A DNA stretch of 64,000 nucleotides, taken from the NCBI RefSeq assembly GCF_002873135.1, contig NZ_MCVI01000003.1, forward strand, positions 297,247 to 361,246. The letters are read 5' to 3'. The position numbers and the translations under genes are program-made. Of this stretch, positions 20,692 to 31,120 are shown in pieces (positions within the stretch are counted from its first letter, which is position 1; each line of letters starts with the position of its first letter). The notes under the pieces were generated by a model. The model did no database searches. It was not told where the DNA came from and worked only from the letters and a program-made list of their open reading frames with translations. The stretch comes from Shewanella sp. 10N.286.48.A6. Lineage in GTDB: Bacteria; Pseudomonadota; Gammaproteobacteria; Enterobacterales; Shewanellaceae.

Positions 20692-21309
20692 TTAAAATAG
20701 ATTTATCAACACCCGAACTGCCAGCAAGATAAGTACCACACCCGATAACTTATCAATCAATGCCGCTTTGTTTCGTAACCGATTTAAGATCGGCCCATGG
20801 GATAACACCACGGCAATAAGCGTGTACCAAAGCCCATCAACAACCAAGGGCGTTAGCACAATAACGGTTTGACCTGCCATGGTTTCAGCTGCAAGCACAA
20901 ACTGACTAAATAATGCTAAAAAGAATAATAAAATCTTTGGGTTAAATAATGATATCGCTAAACCGTCTCTTGCAGCCTCAAGTAAAGATGCTGGCACTCC
21001 TGCTTGTAGCTTTTGCTCCATACCACCTTTAGAGTTTAGTGCTTGAAGCCCCATCCAGGCCAAATAAAGCGCCCCCAGAATCGCAATACCGTTAAACACA
21101 ATTGGCGACTTTTCTAGCACCACTGCAAGCCCTAATAAGGTCACCAAAGCATAAACACCAATACCTATTGAATGTGCCCAGGCACAAACAACACCATGTA
21201 ATCGCCCACCAGATAAAGTATGTTTTAACACCATAGCTAAACTAGGACCTGGAGACATGGCTCCTAAACAACAGATAGCTAATAGACCTAACCACGTACT
21301 AAACGCCAT
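20692..21309 (-). CDS. LysE/RhtB-family amino-acid exporter
   Basis: About 205 residues with six predicted membrane helices. The family signature SPGPSLAMVLKHTLSGGRLHG lies after the first helix, and LFNPKILLFFLALFSQF is the conserved central motif. The ATG at 21309 is preferred to a TTG at 21321 because GGGA precedes it and it fits the family start. The exported amino acid cannot be told; RhtB-like homoserine/threonine or leucine export are options. Confidence 0.88.
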   Translation of the reverse strand: MAFSTWLGLLAICCLGAMSPGPSLAMVLKHTLSGGRLHGVVCAWAHSIGIGVYALVTLLGLAVVLEKSPIVFNGIAILGALYLAWMGLQALNSKGGMEQKLQAGVPASLLEAARDGLAISLFNPKILLFFLALFSQFVLAAETMAGQTVIVLTPLVVDGLWYTLIAVVLSHGPILNRLRNKAALIDKLSGVVLILLAVRVLINLF

Positions 21310-21505
21310 TTTATTTCCCAAATCATTAATGAGTGAATATTCTTACAATTAAATACAGATGATTATATTCATTTAATTATCTGCAGTTTAATAAAGGCGT
21401 AACGTTACCATGAATGACCACTGACAACATGGGTTTAACCTCAAATTAAGTAAAACTTGATATAGTCGCCTATATCTTCTGCATAATTAACTGAGAACAC
21501 ATCCT

Positions 21506-22036
21506 ATGGCCTTATTGCTGCCAATATTACTTGGATTACTACTAACCGGTATCGGTTTACTGATTATCCTAAAAATAAAAGGGAATAATATTCCTACTGC
21601 GATCATCGTGTTACTTAGTTTTATGACCTTATGTTTTGGCGGGGTGTATGCTTTTTTACAAAAAGATGAAGATTACAATGCTTATAAACGCTTGCAGTGG
21701 CAAACGCTTAACCCAAGCCAAATAGCGCCTTTAGTTGAGCAAGGCTATACTGTATTTGTGGATGTATACGCGGACTGGTGCTTGCCTTGTCGAACCAACC
21801 AAGCCAATGTCACCCATAGAGAAAAAGTCGTTAATGTACTTACTGCAGATAATATCATTTTAATGCAAGGCAATTGGACTGAACCTAATGCACTTATCGA
21901 AACCTATGTAACCAATGAAGGCGGCATGGGTACGCCATTCAATAAAGTTTACGGCCCTAAGTACCCACAAGGGGTTAAGCTGCCAACAGTGCTCACCATT
22001 GAATCATTGTTTGATACTTTAGATGCGGTTAACTGA
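21506..22036 (+). CDS. Membrane-anchored thioredoxin-like protein (DsbD gamma-like)
   Basis: 176 residues. Two N-terminal membrane helices (about 4-25 and 32-52) precede a thioredoxin-fold domain. The active-site motif DWCLPC is embedded in VDVYADWCLPCRTNQ, which resembles the C-terminal gamma domain of DsbD more than TrxA. The domain is probably periplasmic, and the protein may act as a thiol reductase. There is no DsbD transmembrane hub next to it, so its electron source is unknown. Confidence 0.72.
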   Translation: MALLLPILLGLLLTGIGLLIILKIKGNNIPTAIIVLLSFMTLCFGGVYAFLQKDEDYNAYKRLQWQTLNPSQIAPLVEQGYTVFVDVYADWCLPCRTNQANVTHREKVVNVLTADNIILMQGNWTEPNALIETYVTNEGGMGTPFNKVYGPKYPQGVKLPTVLTIESLFDTLDAVN

Positions 22037-22082
22037 TTCGATTAGTGTTTAGCAAGTTCAACTCAATAAATTTATCGCAAAA

Positions 22083-22104
22083 AAAGACTGCAGATGCAGT
22101 CTTT
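22083..22104 (-). terminator. Terminator between the thioredoxin-like and TonB-receptor genes
   Basis: A 9-bp stem AAAGACTGC/GCAGTCTTT with an AGAT loop. The longer T run is on the minus strand, so it chiefly ends the TonB-receptor transcript. Confidence 0.8.
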
Positions 22105-22122
22105 CTTGTTCAAGTTAAACGC

Positions 22123-24690
22123 TTAAAAGCTGTAAGTTAACTTACCGTAGTAGAAGCCACCGTTATAATCGAATGGACCACTTTCATAGTAAACTGCACC
22201 TAGAGCACCTAAAGTACCGTCTTTAAGCTTTTGAGCTTCTTGGTCGAAGATATTATTCGCACCCACTGAAATAGTTAATGCATCAACTACCGTATAACTC
22301 ACTTCAAGGTCAACAGTGAAAGCAGAATCTGCCGTTTCAGAACCCCAATCAGACGTATCATCAGCATGGGTTGCATAGTATTCACCAAAGTAATTACCAC
22401 GTAACGATACGTTTAAATCGTCCCAGGTTTGATTCCACGTTAAGGTCGCACGATGAGCAGGAATACCATCTTCTAAACGACGCACTTTACCTTCGTCAGT
22501 AGTATCTGGATCAAACTTATCAACGTTTGTATCCGTCCAGCCATAGGCAAGACTGAACATTGAGTCACCAGACATCAGCTCTGTTTCATACGAACCCACA
22601 ATATCAATACCTTGAGTTGTAGTATCAAAGTCATTGGTATAATAAGTAACCGCCGAAATTAACTCAGGAAACTCTACTCCCGCCGCTCTTAACGCATCAT
22701 AATCATCCGCTTGTACTTCAATTTGACTTGACTGCGCCAGACGACCTGTCACTTCAATATTGTAGTAATCAACCGTTAAGAAAAAGTCTTCATACTCAAA
22801 TACCGTACCTAACGCATAGCTGATGGATTCTTCCGGTTCTAAAACTTCACCACCATAAAATGCCGCTAATGGATCCGTTGGTGGAGCAATAAATGTCTGG
22901 ATCAAATCACCGTTTACAATCGAGGTTTGAGTGTTAACCACATTCTCTTGACCGACTGTTGGCGCTCTAAACCCAGTGCTGTGTGAGCCACGAATTGACA
23001 AGTAATCATTCACTGAATATTGGGTTGAAATCTTATAATTTAAGGTATCGCCGAAAGTAGAAAAGTCCTCATAACGCAGCGCTAAACCCAATAACCAATC
23101 ATCAGTTAAATACGCTTCAACATCGGCATAAATACCAATATTGGTTCGAGAGTTTTTACCCGCAGCTTCAGGACCAAAACCTTTAAAGCCATGGGAACCA
23201 ATATTGAAACCTTGATCTGCGTATGGGCCAGCTAACCAAGAAGCTTCTTCACCTTGAGTAATTTCAAATGACTCTTCACGCCACTCAAAACCCGTTGCAA
23301 AGCTAATATCTTCAATTGAGCCAATGGTGAAATAACGCGAGAAGTCGAGGTTGACTGTGGTTTCAACTTGCTCGTAAGCACCGGTATCAAAATCAGTTTG
23401 AGTATCTTCAGGGTTAGCCGCTAAACCTAAAGAAGGGTTAAGCGAGTTCCTTAAGCTAAAACTTGCTTTGTTGGCACCGGTACCTGCACTGGCATCATAA
23501 GCCCACTCACCAAATTCGCCTTCAAAACCTAAGAAGAAAGACATATCTTCAATGGTCCCAGCAAATTGAGGGGTATAACCACCTGGGCGCACTTGGTTCA
23601 TTGAGAAACAGTTAGGATCTGCAACCATTGCTGCATATTCAGGGGTATCAAGTACATTAGGTACATTTGCAGGCACAACATCACATGTTGATGGATCGCC
23701 ATTTACTGCCCCCACTAGCAAGGTTTCGCCGCCATCAAGGGAGTAAACATTGCCACGGTTATGGGGGTTACGGTAATAGAAGCCACCCACAGCATCTCTT
23801 GACGATACGTTACCAAATGCATAAAGGCTGTGCTTGTCATTAAAGTCAAAGCCAAGATTCGCAAATACAGTGTAATCATCTTTAATTTCTGGGTTACCCC
23901 ATATTTGGGCAGGATCATTAACGAATGTGTTTCCTCCCGCAATTAAACCCGCAGCATCAGGGCGCTGTACACTGCGACTGGTTGCATCAGCAGTTTTGTA
24001 TTGCGCACTAATATTAACGAAGCCAGCATCTGTTAACGGCAATCCGATGTTGCCATCCACGGTTGTCGTTGCACCATCGCCTTCATAATATTCACCGTGA
24101 GAAACAGAGACAGAGCCACCTTCAGCGCTATCTTTTAATTGGAAGTTCATTACACCTGCAATGGCATCAGAACCATATTGCGCCGCGGCGCCATCACGCA
24201 GCACTTCAACTTGCTTTAACGCAATACTTGGAATCACCGAAATGTCAGGCCCTTGAGCACCATCATTTATGCCACCTCCTTGGAATGCAATGACAGACGC
24301 ACGATGACGTCGCTTACCATTAACAAGGATTAAAGTACTGTCTGAAGGCAATCCACGTAAATTGACTGGGCGTACAAGGGTTGCAGCATCACTAATCGGC
24401 TGAGCGCGCGAGTTAAATGATGGTACTGAGGTGACCAACATATCAATCATGTCGGTAGAGCCATTCTTCCTTAAATCATCAGCGCTAATGATATCGATAG
24501 GTACAGGGGACTCACCCACTGAACGAGGTGCAGCGCGGCTACCTACAACAGCAATTTTTTCTACATTGTCTGCAACTTCTTCCGCAGCTGCGACTTGAGT
24601 AGACATGACTGAGCCAGTCAATGCTACTGTAATTGCGAGGCTTAATGAGCTAAAGCCAAACTTGGTTGTTTTCTTTAGATTGGTCATCAT
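22123..24690 (-). CDS. TonB-dependent outer-membrane receptor
   Basis: 855 residues, full length. Signal peptide about 1-36 ending VAAA, then a plug domain (about 60-180) with VNLRGLPSDSTLILVNGKRR and the VEVLRDGAAAQYGSDAIAGVMNF motif. A 22-strand barrel follows, ending in a terminal Phe (YGKLTYSF). This plug wording is typical of the large TonB receptors of Alteromonadales used for organic nutrients, not classical siderophore receptors. No iron-box-like site was recognised upstream. The ligand is unknown. Confidence 0.9.
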   Translation of the reverse strand: MMTNLKKTTKFGFSSLSLAITVALTGSVMSTQVAAAEEVADNVEKIAVVGSRAAPRSVGESPVPIDIISADDLRKNGSTDMIDMLVTSVPSFNSRAQPISDAATLVRPVNLRGLPSDSTLILVNGKRRHRASVIAFQGGGINDGAQGPDISVIPSIALKQVEVLRDGAAAQYGSDAIAGVMNFQLKDSAEGGSVSVSHGEYYEGDGATTTVDGNIGLPLTDAGFVNISAQYKTADATSRSVQRPDAAGLIAGGNTFVNDPAQIWGNPEIKDDYTVFANLGFDFNDKHSLYAFGNVSSRDAVGGFYYRNPHNRGNVYSLDGGETLLVGAVNGDPSTCDVVPANVPNVLDTPEYAAMVADPNCFSMNQVRPGGYTPQFAGTIEDMSFFLGFEGEFGEWAYDASAGTGANKASFSLRNSLNPSLGLAANPEDTQTDFDTGAYEQVETTVNLDFSRYFTIGSIEDISFATGFEWREESFEITQGEEASWLAGPYADQGFNIGSHGFKGFGPEAAGKNSRTNIGIYADVEAYLTDDWLLGLALRYEDFSTFGDTLNYKISTQYSVNDYLSIRGSHSTGFRAPTVGQENVVNTQTSIVNGDLIQTFIAPPTDPLAAFYGGEVLEPEESISYALGTVFEYEDFFLTVDYYNIEVTGRLAQSSQIEVQADDYDALRAAGVEFPELISAVTYYTNDFDTTTQGIDIVGSYETELMSGDSMFSLAYGWTDTNVDKFDPDTTDEGKVRRLEDGIPAHRATLTWNQTWDDLNVSLRGNYFGEYYATHADDTSDWGSETADSAFTVDLEVSYTVVDALTISVGANNIFDQEAQKLKDGTLGALGAVYYESGPFDYNGGFYYGKLTYSF

Positions 24691-25165
24691 GTGGTCTCTT
24701 TATTTATTATATTTTTGCTTGTGACTCATTTTTATTCATAAACATATGATTAAAAATCGTCTCTCCCAAAATGAAATACATCATCTCGGTTACATTTCTA
24801 TAACAAATGCAAGCTAATTGCGAACAATTTCGATTACCTCTCAAAATAATCTACGCATTTCGAGGTAATAACAGAGTAAAAGACTAAAACACTAACTAAA
24901 TGAATAGCAAGGCAGTTGATAACGCTGACTTTATACTTACAAACCAATTAACCATGAGGCTCAAGAACACCTTTCTAGTTCAAAAAACCATCAAAACTGA
25001 ACGAATAGATAATGCTAACCATCAGCAATTATAGAGCAAAAACTCCATACTTTTTAATACTATAATTTTACAAAGCTATAGAATGTTGTTGACCTGTTAA
25101 CTAAAACCACTCTAATCTAAACGCCTGTTTGAAGTGCAGCAAAAAAAACAACAAAGGGGATAAGC
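24691..25165. other. 475-base divergent intergenic region
   Basis: AT-rich region between the TonB receptor (minus) and the FadD-like ligase (plus). It should hold both promoters and perhaps operators for either gene. I see no RNA gene, no convincing Fur box and no long inverted repeat. Confidence 0.6.
25089..25118 (+). promoter_or_regulatory. Weak candidate promoter of the FadD-like gene
   Basis: TTGACC (25089-25094) is followed 17-18 bases later by CTAATC/TAATCT, a poor -10. It is about 50 bases upstream of the start codon, which has a strong AGGGG 6 bases ahead. Confidence 0.3.
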
Positions 25166-26764
25166 ATGGGGTATGACGCAGATAAAGAACTCAATCTACA
25201 GCAATATGATTCATTGGTAGATTTGATCGAACAAACTTGCCAACGTTATGGGGATAATGTGGCTTATGCTTGTTTGGGGAAACAAACCACCTTTAAAGAA
25301 CTCGAACTTGCTTCACGTCAGTTTGCCGCCTACATGCAAAACCATAGTCAGCTAAAACCTGGGGATCGCATCGCGATTCAGTTGCCAAATATCACTCAAT
25401 TTGTGATTGCCGCATACGGTGCAATTCGTGCGGGGCTAATCATAGTCAACACTAACCCGCTGTATACTGAACGTGAGCTAATCCATCAGTTTAATGATTC
25501 CGGCGCAAAAGCCTTGGTGGTGTTATCTGACTTATTACCCACATTAAATAATGTAGTTGCGAAAACTGATATTAAATTAGTCATCAGCACCCATGCACTG
25601 GATTTAATTAATCCTCAGCCTCAAGCCGACACCCCTTTTGCAAAAGTCGAATTTAACCACATGCTCGCCTTAGGTGAACAATCAAGCTTTAGTCCTTACA
25701 AACCTCAGCAAGAAGATCTAGCCGCGCTGCAATACACTGGCGGCACCACGGGCTTATCAAAAGGTGCCATGCTAAGTCATCGCAATATGTTGGCTAACTC
25801 AGGCCAAGTAAAATCGCGTATTGCCAGCACTATGACTGAAGGCAAGGACATTTTTGTCGCGCCGTTACCGATTTATCATATCTATGCCTTTATGGTGAAT
25901 TTAGTCCTGTATTTTGAATCTGGCAGCTGCTCAGTGCTAATCCCTAACCCACGCGATATTGCAGGCTTAATAAAGACTATGGCCAGTTATCCGTTTACTG
26001 GCTTTGCAGGGCTTAATACTTTATTTGTTGGCCTATGCCACCAACCAGAATTTCAAGCATTGGATTTTAGTAAGTTAACCATTACGCTCTCTGGCGGCAC
26101 AGCACTGACAAGTGCTGCGGCAAATATTTGGCAAAAAACTACTGGCAGTATGATATCTGAGGGTTATGGCTTATCAGAAACCGCCCCGGTAGTGAGCTTA
26201 AATGCGCCGGGTTACCAAAAATTAGGCACTATTGGTAAACCTGTATTGGCCACCGAGGTTAAAATATTAGATATAAACGATGAAGAAGTGCCATTAGGTG
26301 AAGCTGGCGAACTTGCAGTTAAAGGCCCACAAGTGATGCAAGGCTATTGGCAAAAGCCTGAAGAAACCGCCAAAGTCATGACCCGTAACGGTTATTTTAA
26401 AACCGGCGATATTGCAGTCGCTACTGAAGATGGTTTTCACAAAATAGTCGATCGCAAAAAAGACATGATTATCGTTTCAGGTTTTAATGTTTATCCCAAT
26501 GAAGTGGAAGATATTTTATCCCAAAACGAATTAGTGCTTGAGTGCGCGGTAGTCGGTGTCGAAGATGAAAAATCCGGTGAAGCAGTTAAAGCAGTGATCG
26601 TTTTAAAAGATCCCTCAATTGATGAAGCGCAAACCAAACAGCAAATTTCAGATTATTGCCGCAGCCAATTAACAGCCTATAAAATTCCACGCATTATTGA
26701 GTTTACCGAGCAACTGCCGAAAAGCACTGTGGGTAAAATCTTACGCCGCGAGTTAAGAAAGTAG
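25166..26764 (+). CDS. Long-chain acyl-CoA synthetase (FadD-like)
   Basis: Adenylate-forming enzyme that activates fatty acids with ATP and CoA. 532 residues. The P-loop motif YTGGTTGLSKGAMLSHRN lies near 190, followed by EGYGLSETAPV, TGDIA, the hinge DRKKDMIIVSGFNVYPNEVE and the C-terminal catalytic lysine motif STVGKILRREL. All are intact. It is somewhat shorter than E. coli FadD and may be a paralogue with a different chain-length range. Monocistronic, with a terminator 50 bases on. Confidence 0.9.
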   Translation: MGYDADKELNLQQYDSLVDLIEQTCQRYGDNVAYACLGKQTTFKELELASRQFAAYMQNHSQLKPGDRIAIQLPNITQFVIAAYGAIRAGLIIVNTNPLYTERELIHQFNDSGAKALVVLSDLLPTLNNVVAKTDIKLVISTHALDLINPQPQADTPFAKVEFNHMLALGEQSSFSPYKPQQEDLAALQYTGGTTGLSKGAMLSHRNMLANSGQVKSRIASTMTEGKDIFVAPLPIYHIYAFMVNLVLYFESGSCSVLIPNPRDIAGLIKTMASYPFTGFAGLNTLFVGLCHQPEFQALDFSKLTITLSGGTALTSAAANIWQKTTGSMISEGYGLSETAPVVSLNAPGYQKLGTIGKPVLATEVKILDINDEEVPLGEAGELAVKGPQVMQGYWQKPEETAKVMTRNGYFKTGDIAVATEDGFHKIVDRKKDMIIVSGFNVYPNEVEDILSQNELVLECAVVGVEDEKSGEAVKAVIVLKDPSIDEAQTKQQISDYCRSQLTAYKIPRIIEFTEQLPKSTVGKILRRELRK

Positions 26765-26813
26765 CAGTCCACGGTATATGATTTAAAAGAAATATCATTC
26801 GTAACAACATCAA

Positions 26814-26839
26814 AAATGCCTTCACAATTGAAGGCATTT
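26814..26839 (+). terminator. Terminator between the FadD-like and ABC-exporter genes
   Basis: An 11-bp perfect stem AAATGCCTTCA/TGAAGGCATTT with a CAAT loop and a T run. It lies between convergent genes and is probably bidirectional. Confidence 0.88.
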
Positions 26840-26872
26840 TTTTATCGCTGGCTAAACTGAAAATAGTCAGCG

Positions 26873-28696
26873 CTAAGCAGATTCTTGCCCTATGTCAATG
26901 TCAGCGAGTAATTGCAAGCTGGCAAACGCGTTATAAATTTCACTTGTATGCATTAGCTCTTGGTGTGTGCCCACAGCAACGACTTGGCCTTTTTCTAACA
27001 CCACAATTCTGTCGGCATTAATCACTGTGGCTAATCGATGGGCAATGATCAAGGTGGTTCTGCCCTGCATCAGATTATCTAAACCTTGCTTTACATACAC
27101 TTCACTCACCGCATCTAGGGCACTGGTGGCTTCATCTAATAATAGAATAGGTCTGTCTGCCAATATGGCTCTGGCAATGGCAATGCGCTGTTTTTGACCA
27201 CCTGAGAGCTTAACGCCTCTCTCACCTAAATAGGTATGATAGCCGTCAGGTAACTCATTAATAAATTCATCAGCTTTAGCTGTTTTACAAGCGTTAATAA
27301 CCTCATCTTCGCTGGCATCAACCCGGCCATAGCGAACATTTTCAAGTACGTTAGTTGCAAAGATAACCGAGTCCTGCGGGACTAACGCATATTGCTCGCG
27401 TAATTGGTTTAAGCTCAACTGCGAGATATCAAATCCATCTAACTTAACAGCGCCTGAGCGAGGTTGATAAAAACGTAGCAGCAATTCAAATAAGGTACTT
27501 TTACCGGCGCCGCTTTCTCCTACCAACGCAACTCTTTCACCCGCCTTAATCTGTAAATCAATGCCTTTAATGACATCATCGGCAACACTAGGGTAAGCAA
27601 AACGTAACTGCTCTAGACTCAGTTGGCCTTTAACCTCATCAGGTAGCATCTGAGGCGTTGTAACTTGTGGTAAATCAATAGGAGTGTTCACTAACTCAAC
27701 TAATCGCTCTGCAGCGCCTGAGGCGCGCTGAATTTCACTGAACACTTCACTAATGGTGGCCACTGCACCTGCTGCCATTACCGCATAAAACATAAAGGCG
27801 GATAATTCACCAGCGGTAATATTTTGCGCCATCACATCTTGCGCCCCAACCCACAGCACCAAGGCAATAGCGGCAATACTTAAAAACATTACTGAAGATA
27901 TTAAAATAGAGCGATAGAGAATACGGCTTTTAGCCGCGGTCATCACAGCTTCAACTTGCTCATTGAACACGTAGCGATCTTTACTTTCATGGCCGTAGGC
28001 TTGCACGGTATGAATTTCATGGAGGGTTTCATCGATATACGCCCCCAGATCGCCCACTTTATCTTGGCTGGTACGTGAATACTGACGCACTTTTTTACCA
28101 AGAAAAATAACCGGAACAAACACCATAGGCACAGCCAGTAACACTAAGCCCGTTAACTTAATACTGGTCAGCGCCATCATCACTATAGCGCCGAGCACGG
28201 TAACACTTGAGCGAAACGCCATCGACAAACTACTGCCCACCACACTTTGCAATAACGTGCTGTCAGCGGTAAAGCGTGAAATCACTTCACCAGTGCGCTG
28301 CTCGGCAAAAAATGCCGGCGATAATGACAATAAATGGTTATATACTTTCAAGCGAATATCAGCGATAACCCGCTCACCTAGCCAAGTCATTAAGTAAAAG
28401 CGACAAAAGACCGCCGTGCCACTTACTGCGGTTATCACTAATATAAACAAGACGATTTCATTGAGCCGGCCAGCGTTATCAGCCACAAAGCCTTCATCGA
28501 CCATCATCTTCACTCCTTGGCCTAATGATAACCAAGCAAATGAGCCGATAAATAAAAAGATAATTGCCGCTACCACTCTCATTCGATAAGGCTTAAGAAA
28601 TGTCATAATCCACGGCAATACTGGAAATGCTTGTTTAGACGATGGCTTTTGTTCAAGTGGCTGTGAAGGCGAGTCAGTAGTCAAAATAGATACCAA
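26873..28696 (-). CDS. ABC transporter, fused permease/ATPase (MsbA-like exporter)
   Basis: 607-residue half-transporter that would dimerise. A six-helix exporter-type transmembrane domain (about 30-330) precedes a nucleotide-binding domain with Walker A GESGAGKST, signature LSGGQKQR, Walker B ILLLDEATSALD and an H-loop in IIAHRLATV. The substrate may be lipid, drug or peptide; true MsbA is more likely elsewhere, because no lpxK is adjacent. The longest frame starts with TTG at 28696, there is no early ATG, and no clear Shine-Dalgarno is visible, so the exact start is uncertain. Confidence 0.88.
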   Translation of the reverse strand: MVSILTTDSPSQPLEQKPSSKQAFPVLPWIMTFLKPYRMRVVAAIIFLFIGSFAWLSLGQGVKMMVDEGFVADNAGRLNEIVLFILVITAVSGTAVFCRFYLMTWLGERVIADIRLKVYNHLLSLSPAFFAEQRTGEVISRFTADSTLLQSVVGSSLSMAFRSSVTVLGAIVMMALTSIKLTGLVLLAVPMVFVPVIFLGKKVRQYSRTSQDKVGDLGAYIDETLHEIHTVQAYGHESKDRYVFNEQVEAVMTAAKSRILYRSILISSVMFLSIAAIALVLWVGAQDVMAQNITAGELSAFMFYAVMAAGAVATISEVFSEIQRASGAAERLVELVNTPIDLPQVTTPQMLPDEVKGQLSLEQLRFAYPSVADDVIKGIDLQIKAGERVALVGESGAGKSTLFELLLRFYQPRSGAVKLDGFDISQLSLNQLREQYALVPQDSVIFATNVLENVRYGRVDASEDEVINACKTAKADEFINELPDGYHTYLGERGVKLSGGQKQRIAIARAILADRPILLLDEATSALDAVSEVYVKQGLDNLMQGRTTLIIAHRLATVINADRIVVLEKGQVVAVGTHQELMHTSEIYNAFASLQLLADIDIGQESA

Positions 28697-28846
28697 TAAA
28701 AACTAAGTAGCCAAATAGTACCAATAAACAATCAAGCAGATGAAGATAAATATAGCATTGACAATACTGAGCCAATTATTGAACTCAGCATTGTTGCAAA
28801 ATGGTGCAGGGTTTTACTATTGCTTGCAGTAAAACAAAACAGTAGA

Positions 28847-29254
28847 TTAGCTCAAGCTGTTACTGTCGATGGTTTTCAGTGAGCGTAAAAATATCCCTAA
28901 GCCGCCAACACTCAGCACTAAGATAACAATTAATTCGAACGCGCTCATTTGGGTAAAGCGAAAATTAATTGAGCTAATCACGCCGAAGATAAGCGCAACC
29001 AGTGAGCCAAAGGTTAGGATCCAGCCAAAAATATTTTTGGCATTGTAAAACATCAAACCTACTCCAAACATAAATGGGATCATGATCATGCCACTGGTCA
29101 GGTTCATACCGCCCATTCTGTATAGACTATGCCCCATACCAAATGAACTGGTGATTTTAATGGCATTCAGTAGCATATAAAAACCACCGCACATCATAAT
29201 CAAACCAATAAAAAATGACCCAATTCCACCTGACGTTCCACCTGCACCTTTCAT
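28847..29254 (-). CDS. Small multi-pass membrane protein, unknown function
   Basis: 135 residues with about four hydrophobic helices (about 12-34, 52-68, 76-95, 105-123) and few charged residues. The glycine-rich start GAGGTSGGIGSFFIGLIMM and the MGGMNLTSGMIMIPF stretch look conserved in character, but I do not recognise a named family. It stands alone between the ABC exporter and rlmG, on the same strand as the exporter. Confidence 0.65.
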   Translation of the reverse strand: MKGAGGTSGGIGSFFIGLIMMCGGFYMLLNAIKITSSFGMGHSLYRMGGMNLTSGMIMIPFMFGVGLMFYNAKNIFGWILTFGSLVALIFGVISSINFRFTQMSAFELIVILVLSVGGLGIFLRSLKTIDSNSLS

Positions 29255-29438
29255 ACAATTCCTTTGTAAATGTTAATGTTATTAGCGCGTTGAGCTTAAT
29301 CTATTGCCTATGTAATCTAGCATCAGTCACCTTGGCGCTGCAAACCTTATCAGCCTATGTCGAACAAATACGCCACAGGGCAATTTGGGTGTAAGGCGTC
29401 ATCATTTTAGATATGGCGATTAAACGGGGCGATTAACT

Positions 29439-29483
29439 GCAGATAAGCCCTGAGTTCCTCTCGCACAATAAACGCTTATCTGC
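29439..29483. repeat. 10-bp inverted repeat upstream of rlmG
   Basis: GCAGATAAGC (29439-29448) and its perfect complement GCTTATCTGC (29474-29483) flank 25 bases, ending 46 bases before the rlmG start. It could be an operator for a dimeric regulator or a leader hairpin. No T run follows, so it is not a standard terminator. Confidence 0.6.
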
Positions 29484-29528
29484 GATAATTATCGGCTATT
29501 TTGATGATGTTGATGACAGGTAATTATA

Positions 29529-30680
29529 ATGACGGCAAACCAATTCTCATGTGAAGGAATTGAGTTAACACTTTTTCGCTATCCAAAGCAGCAAGAGTCC
29601 AACCTGCAAGCTTGGGATGCCGCCGATGAACACCTGATAAAACATATTATTGAGTCAAGCCAGATTCAGTCAAACACGAGCCCAGTTAATACCGCCATCA
29701 TTAATGATAATTTTGGGGCGCTGCAATGCGGCCTTGTTGCGATTGAGCCAAGCTGGCCTTTATTTGTGGAAACCGACGCGAAAACCAGTTTACTGGGGGC
29801 TGAGTTAAACTTAGCAGCCAATCAACTGCCATCAGATAATATCCAGCGTTTTCATAGCCGTGAGCTATTACCTGACACCTTGCAGCTAGTGTTAATGAAG
29901 CTGCCAAAAAACCTCAGTTATTTTGCTCATCAATTGCAGCGCTTATCTCAGGTTTTACCAAAAGGTACTCAGGTACTCATTGGCGCTAAAGCAAAAACCA
30001 TCAATAAAGCGATTTTAGCCGTCATTGAGAAAAATTTAGGCGCTGCTAATGCTAGCTTAACTTGGAAGAAAACCCGCGTAATCACTTGTATTGCTGACGG
30101 TAATAAACGCCAACTTCCACAAGCTGTCAACTGGCCTGTTGATGAGTTATCACTTAACATCAGTAACTTAAGCAATGTATTTGCCGCTAACAAGCTCGAT
30201 ATTGGTGCTCGTATCATGCTCGATAACTTGCCAGAAGGTGAGTTTAACAATATTATTGATTTGGGCTGTGGTAACGGCATTTTAGGCCTTCGAGCCGCTC
30301 AGGTTTATCCAAAGGCAAATATCCACTTTGTGGATGATTCTGAAATGGCTGTAGCATCGAGTCGTCACAATTGGCAAGCAAATGGCTTTGCTCGTGAAAA
30401 AGCGCAGTTTCATTGGGATGATTGTTTAACCCACTTAGATGCTGAAATGGTGGCTGATTTGGTGTTGTGTAACCCTCCTTTTCACCAGGGGGAAGCAATA
30501 ACCGATCACATTGCATGGCAGATGTTTGTTGATGCCCGTAAACGTTTAGCCCCTGGCGGCATGTTACAAGTCGTGGGCAATCGGCATTTGGCTTACCATG
30601 TAAAATTGAAGCGTTTATTTAAAAACTGCAACACTGTGGCGTCAAATGGTAAGTTTGTTATTTTACAAGCAATTAAGTAA
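29529..30680 (+). CDS. rlmG: 23S rRNA G1835 N2-methyltransferase RlmG
   Basis: Methylates G1835 of 23S rRNA using SAM. 383 residues. It is a two-domain protein: a degenerate N-terminal methyltransferase-like half and a catalytic C-terminal half with [12 protein letters not shown] (about 240-251) and the N2-guanine motif NPPFHQG (about 316). RsmC is the close relative. RlmG is preferred because of N-terminal features such as [23 protein letters not shown] lies ahead of the ATG. Confidence 0.92.
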   Translation: MTANQFSCEGIELTLFRYPKQQESNLQAWDAADEHLIKHIIESSQIQSNTSPVNTAIINDNFGALQCGLVAIEPSWPLFVETDAKTSLLGAELNLAANQLPSDNIQRFHSRELLPDTLQLVLMKLPKNLSYFAHQLQRLSQVLPKGTQVLIGAKAKTINKAILAVIEKNLGAANASLTWKKTRVITCIADGNKRQLPQAVNWPVDELSLNISNLSNVFAANKLDIGARIMLDNLPEGEFNNIIDLGCGNGILGLRAAQVYPKANIHFVDDSEMAVASSRHNWQANGFAREKAQFHWDDCLTHLDAEMVADLVLCNPPFHQGEAITDHIAWQMFVDARKRLAPGGMLQVVGNRHLAYHVKLKRLFKNCNTVASNGKFVILQAIK

Positions 30681-30712
30681 ACCCTGCCAGACTCAACCTT
30701 TGTTCAAGCTTC

Positions 30713-30741
30713 GATTAAGCCTTTAACTTAAAGGCTTAATC
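30713..30741 (+). repeat. Long perfect hairpin downstream of rlmG
   Basis: A 14-bp perfect stem (GATTAAGCCTTTAA and its complement) separated by one base, 33 bases after the rlmG stop. No T run follows, so it may act in transcript stability or as a weak terminator. Confidence 0.55.
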
Positions 30742-31120
30742 GCGCTAACAGTTAAACGACTCATTCTGGCTAATCAGTGCAGTTAATCTGTGCCGCTAAT
30801 CTGTGTTAGTCATATCAGGCCCTAGTTTCAATACTTCTCCCCCACAGATACTTTACTCGGCCGAGTCAAAACAGTTAACCGCCAAGACGAGCATTACCAC
30901 TTAAGTTGTTACTCATGTAAGTTTATTACCAGCTGTAACAATCGAGCTTACCATAACGGCTAATGATCGAAGACTGGCTATAAAATAAAGCGCCTAATAA
31001 ATCGATATTGATATGACACCCTATAGCAAATTATAACGCTATTAACTAACCCGAGACGCTATTATTCAAGCTAATAAGCTGCCACTAGCCCCTAAATAAA
31101 AGCTTAGATAAGGCAATTGA

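Noticed and set aside
24691..25165. Fur box or RNA thermosensor ahead of the TonB receptor
   Set aside because: No stretch close to the GATAATGATAATCATTATC-type consensus and no convincing structured leader.
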